A DNA stretch of 64,000 bases. It comes from Sycon ciliatum. Lineage: Eukaryota > Porifera > Calcarea > Leucosolenida > Sycettidae. The notes under the pieces are model-generated. The model worked only from the letters and a program-made list of their open reading frames with translations. It had not been told where the DNA came from and did not search any database. The position numbers and the translations under genes are program-made. Where the stretch lies: contig NC_088646.1 of NCBI RefSeq assembly GCF_964019385.1, positions 13,055,996 through 13,119,995 of the forward strand, in the 5' to 3' direction. Shown piece by piece: positions 25,501 to 31,500 of the stretch (positions are counted from its first letter, which is position 1; each line of letters begins with the position of its first letter).

Positions 25501-28500
25501 TAAACCCACTGCTGCCATCCCTCAGTCGCTGAAAACCCTTGATCAAGGATCATTATCATTTCTTCAATCTGAGCACCTGCCTCTTATGAACATGGCAATG
25601 TCGAAGATTAGCAGACTTGTGAACCAGTCGGCATTCAAAACATACGGGAAAGACATGGTGAAGGTTACTACAACTTGCATTTCGTACGACACGACACTTT
25701 GGGAGCCGTTTACATGTTCCATGACATCTGCATTTCCTGGTAAGTAATTAGTTTAGTGTGGTCAGTCCACATTTGCAGTGGTACATGACTTAGTACTACA
25801 GTCAGAACTCGCTTATCCGGCCCTCTTTTATCCGGATCCTTCGCCATCCGGAAGAAAATAGCTGGTTACAAATCTACAGCATACATGGTGCATCCAACAT
25901 AACCGGTGTTCGGTTATCTGGCTCCCTCGCCTATCCGGACATTTTTGCGGAAAACGGATGTGTGCGGTTAACACGGCGGAATTCTTTGTTGACGTCATCT
26001 TTTCTGAAAATCATGAGTCATACCGTTCGATGCACGCGCTGCGAGTAGTTTTGGGAAGTTTTGCCTCGTGCACTTGGCCGGGCTTTACACGTACATTTGC
26101 TAAACTTGCCATTTTAGCTGATGAATTCGCAGCCTCGAGTTTTCACAGCCGAGGCCAATCAGGAAATTTGTTGTCAGTACACCAAGCGCATGAACCTGTG
26201 AAGTCAAACGTCGTGCTTTTGCCACCTTCTGAAATCAGCTCGTCATGTTGTCTTCTTGTTCAACTTCTCAAGCGAAGGACTGAAGGGACAAGGACTACGT
26301 GTAGGGCCGTGTCCCTGTAGTCCTTCGCGCTTCTCAATCTTTGGTTGATCCTACTTCTATTTCGCATTATCGTAGTCTCTAACAGACTGTCTGCGGAGAT
26401 GGATCTTATCTCTCTGTGGAAGAAAGTATCGTTGTAGCCCATGGTCATCCACAGGTGGAAAACATGGCAGAAACATCTGCAGCGAAGCGCTCGTCAGCCA
26501 CCAGAAGGTTGCTGTCCACGAGTGAACGTAGAAGCGTGGGCGAAATATCGCGCAGTGGAAAAGTTGAGCACAAACCTCAATGTTGAGACTCTCGGCACCC
26601 AGTCTTGCTTGGTTGAACATCATTTCAAGTCGTTTCCGGAGGAAAGTGCACGACATACTTTTGACCTCGGCAAAAACCCGTGCGTGGAAAAAACTACAGG
26701 AGCGGGATTGTTTTCTTTTTTGAAAACACAAACTCGTGATGAAGGTCGATGCCCAGCACGTGCTCTGTACGACACACGTCGTGTTTTCTGAAAAAGGTGA
26801 CGTCAACAAAAATTTCCGCCGGGTATCTGCAGATTGTGCAGAAGAGATCCAGAGTTGCACACTCTTGTTTATCTACTCTTGGTAAGACCTTGCATACCTA
26901 GTAGCTAAGAGTATACAAATGAAACAAAATCCATAGTTGAGTCAAAGGGTCAATGTGGGCTATACATGTACAATAGGGAGGTTTAGTTACACGTAACGGA
27001 TACGGGAACGTGGGTGATACACGTAAAGTTCATGGAATGAACCCACATTCGCAATGTTGTGTTCAGTCACATGGAACAACCAAAAGCATGAAGCAAAAGG
27101 CCCAAACTTGGCTAAAGACAGAGTCTCGAACCTTATCGAATATTTTGATTTCGTGCTTCGAAAACTTCTTCAGCTGGGCGCCCTCAGAGGTTGCACAATG
27201 CGTTCCATTCTGATTTTCACTCACGCTCTGGCGGAACGTGGGTGAGCCTCCATACACGGTATGTCATGAATCAGAAAACGGCTGTACGTGGGTCATTGAG
27301 TATCACGTTGTACACAGACGTAAAGTATACACGGATTACGTGGGACTGAACCTCCCTATTATCTGGGGGAAACCCCAAAAGTGAACCAGGTACTCAGCGA
27401 GATTTACAAAGAGTCGTAATCTCAATCCAGTGCTGCGACGGCAGAGCTGCACATCACGCAACATGGTTCAAAAGGTAACATTGGAATTCAGACTAGCCGA
27501 GGGCGGAAAGTGACCAGCCAAGGGTGCAAACAATGTGTTCGGATTTGTCACGTGAAGTGAAGATCTGCCGTTGCAGACCCCATAGCTAGAGCTGCACACT
27601 CTTGGGGGTTATGTACTCTTGTTGAAAATGCACGTGCTATGTGTGATATCATCATTAGATCAGGGCTTGTTTCTGTCCCTTTGCAAATTATATTCCGTAT
27701 CCAGAGCTATCCACTGTGCGCGCATGTGCGACGCTCTTCTTCTTGATCTGGCCTTGGCGCATACCAAATGTTCTTATCTCTGGTTTTGGCCTTACTTCTT
27801 TTCCTTCCATGTAATGTATTTCTGAACTTTGTGAGCCGTGTGCTTGTAAGTGGAAGAACTGTGCATTAGGTTACAGATAGTGTGCAGACTGATAAAAGCA
27901 TTGCCCAGAAGAGGAAAACATTTACGAGTGACAAAATAACGGCACTTGAAAATGCATATGGAGCAACTCACCTCCCATTAATTTACTGTTGATGAGAGCC
28001 AGTTTGAGAGAGACGTGGAGTGTGTGTGGGGGGGGGGGGGGGGAAGAGAAAAAAGGAGACAGACAGACAAACACACAAAGGCAAAGAATATCACAGGTGC
28101 GCTTGCTCTTGGTAAATGCTTACAACGATACACTTATACACTGCAAAAAAGGAAGGGTACTGAACGATCACAAGTTACAGGTGGATAAGATGAAGCTGAA
28201 ATATTACACTTACTCGAGCTCTGAACTTCCGGTGGAAATTTTGAAGCACATCTTCCGACGATCGCTGTACTCCAGCGCAGTAAGGAAACCTGATTCCTGG
28301 CCACAAGAAAGAGAAAAGAAACTGAGAAGAATGACAAGAAGCAGCTTTTCACAACATCAGACGATGAAGAGTTCCTGCATTCTTTCTCACACCTCACATC
28401 AGCCAAAACAAGTGCAGGGATGGCTGCGGGCAGCCATATTGCAAGACAAGGTTTGGCTGCGGGCAGCCATATTGCATTATTCTTCAAGGGTAATATCAAC

Positions 28501-31500
28501 GAGAGAGCTTTGAAGCTCAGGGCCCTACGCTATGCTTTTTGCCTTGATGACCTAGACAAAAAAAAGCATAGGGATGTTATAAATTCTTAAAAAAATTCAT
28601 TTTTTAAAGATATAACCTGGGATTCGAACTCGCACTATCGCGCGCCCTGCATGCATCCCCCGATACACTTCGCATACATACTAATTCTTCCAAGTTGCTT
28701 CACGTTATGATCTTCCATTTGAAAGCCCTATTTGAATATGCATTGTGGCCAGCCGTCTTTGATGGTACGGTACGGGATAGGTACGGGACAGGTACGATCG
28801 AGGGTAATACGACACCGTATACCGCCTTGATGACGGCAAAAAAAGCATAGGCATGTTATAAATTTTTCAATTCTCCTGTTTTTTTCAGGCATATCCTGGG
28901 ATTCGAACCCGCACTATCGCCCTACATGCATTCCCCCATACACTTTGCATTCATACCCATTCTTCCAAGTTGCTCTACGTTATGATCTTGCGTTTGAAAG
29001 CCCTATTTGAATATTGCGGCCAGCTGTATGTGGCCAGCTGTGTTTGATGGTACGGTACGGTACGGGACAGATACGGGATAGCGCCAGGCGTGACACAAAC
29101 AAACAAACACACAAATACCATAATTATTAAAGCTGTGTGGACCCTGGCTAGCGCCAGACGTTACTGAAGTAACGTCTTCTGCATAGCTACGGGAATAAAT
29201 TTCTATGGAATAGGACTAGGAAGGTACTGATTCATAACAACAAAAACTAAAAACTAAAAGGCAAGACTGCCAACAGCTGGCAGAATCGATTGCCCCGCAC
29301 TAAAGAAATTAATGCTAAACTGAAAGTGATAAGATGAGAATTCCACCTATTTCACATGCTTTACACCATACTTATATTAGTAAGGCAAACACAAGGGCGG
29401 GTGGGTGGGCCCTTGCAATGCAGGACAAAAAGAGACCGATTCAAACTGCACAAGCGCTTTTCAACGCTTGCACAACTTTCTGTGTCATTACCATGACACC
29501 AGCGTAATAGTCAAAAATAAATGAATAGAAAAACACAAAACAAAAAGCAAAACACACAAAAACAAGCATCGCAGATGTTCGTCATTCGAAAGAACAATGC
29601 TTCTTATTTATTTCAAATATTCAGCCAACGAGAAGCATACATATACATACACTTTTTGGCAATCAATGTATGCCGGTTTTCACAGCAATGATATAATCCA
29701 TTTTGATACAGAGCAGTATGTTGCAGTTTGCCCAGACGATCACACTGTCGCTGACCTGCACATTGATATTTGTTTGATATTTATTATTCGTACCTTTGCA
29801 GCACTGCACAGTTTGTACGAGGACTTGGAGATTTATGCAGTGCATGTCTACAGCTTATTTGAATGCGTGCCTACTGCGCAGTACTAGTCCCTTGTATAGT
29901 ACGCGAGTTGTAGTGCGGGTTAGCATACAGGTGTGAACGCTACGCACTTTTCATGCAAGCTACTTTTCTGCATTCTGTACTTGCTTTCATGCACGTGTCG
30001 CTGGCATACGCGATACGGGCCGGGTTTGTGTATTGGTTTTTGAACCATGTGGTTCTTCTTTTCAGTTTAGTTGTTCTTTGGTTGCTCCGCGAGTTGTTGC
30101 TTTGGTTGGAGACAAAGATGGCTTTCCGTTTCAGTAATATAATGTAATGTAACTATAACTGATAGTATACTGTTGAGTGTCGGGATGCGTTGGGACCCCG
30201 ACACCAATACAAACTGCAAAATTGCTAGTTGACAGGAAACCACAACGGAGAATAACAGGCTAGCTCTCAAGCTGAGGCGAGGGGGATGAAAACCATGCAT
30301 GCCCACACTCCATAGATACCGGCCAGGTAAAGTGATTCTTTTCAAACTAGGTAACAATTAGGCTGTCCCCACAGGATACCGCGATTCCGCGGACGCGGAA
30401 TTTTCCGCGTTATTGGTTATCATCGATTTCGCATAAATCCCGCGTTATTCATGAGAATGTACAAGAAAATAGTGCATGCTGTTGAAAATGTACTACAAAG
30501 TCGTATGGGTTCATGAGTTTGTACGACAAAGTTGTATTCTTGCATGAGACTGCACGCTAAAGTTGTACCAGTGACAGATAACTCGTGCATAATGACCGCA
30601 TTAACCTGCATATTTGCCGCATAATCCCGCATATTTGCCGCGTAATGTCCTGTTTTCACCCGCATGATTATGCGCATAATTTTAGGATTTTTGTCCGCGT
30701 TATTCTGTGGGGACAGATTAGGAGTTGTGCTAGAGAAGCGATTCATTATTGATGGAAAGTGACTTACAGCAAGTTTCAGGGAGGCTTCCTGAGCAAGACA
30801 AAAAGAGATCACATAACAGTCTCGGTAGCAAAATCAGCGTTTTACAGATTACACAGTTCAGTAGAGCCTCCCCTATCTGAACATCTCCCTCAGCCGGTTA
30901 CCTCAGAGGGAAGTATCGTCAGCCAAGTCATGAGTATGTATTCATTCTTGTTGCGATAAGCTAAACTGCTTTACAGCATACTGTCAAACGAAAAGCATTG
31001 TACTGTATGGCAATGCACGGGATTGAAACACATGCCGAGAGTTCTATATGTTTGCAGAAAATTGAAGAAATGTTTATCAGAATGGACGTGGCGAACCATC
31101 AGGAAGAAGCACAAGTGCTAAACCAACTTCAAGGAGTCAACACAGAACACGGTGTATGCCAAAAACTGACATCTTCAATAGGTAAACAGTCGTGGTTAGG
31201 ATGCGATGCAAATACATGATTGTGTGTACAAACACCGGAGGCGAAGGGTTGTTCAACTGTAAGTTTTGTGCACTGGAGCGATCATTAGACAGCAGCACTT
31301 ACATACATGTGAGTACGTATGCATTATTTGCAGCTGATTTACATTCAGTGTACAACTTTTTTCTGGTTAGCATAAAAGTTACCGGCCCTGGCGCACAGCT
31401 CGTCGTGTTTCTCACAGTTAGAGCACTCTGCCTTTGATGACTCGAGCCGGGTTGAAAAATATACTTTCTTGTTCACCAGACCTCATTGCGATCGGCTCGA

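Larger units (their letters stand above)
23798..26881. mobile_element. 3.1-kb TIR transposon with 7-bp duplication
   Basis: Ends match over 29 of 30 bases: CAAGAGTAGAT, then AACAAGAGTGTGCAACTC. They are flanked by GTAGGAC (23791-23797) and GTAAGAC (26882-26888), six of seven identical. A subterminal inverted repeat starts CGGCGGAAAT on both sides. The interior has unrecognised plus-strand frames, an internal duplication and a pogo-like fragment. MITE relatives with perfect 7-bp duplications occur at 43511-43859 and 56689-56970. The left end is 25 bp from DMC1 exon 8. I cannot assign a superfamily. Confidence 0.85.
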
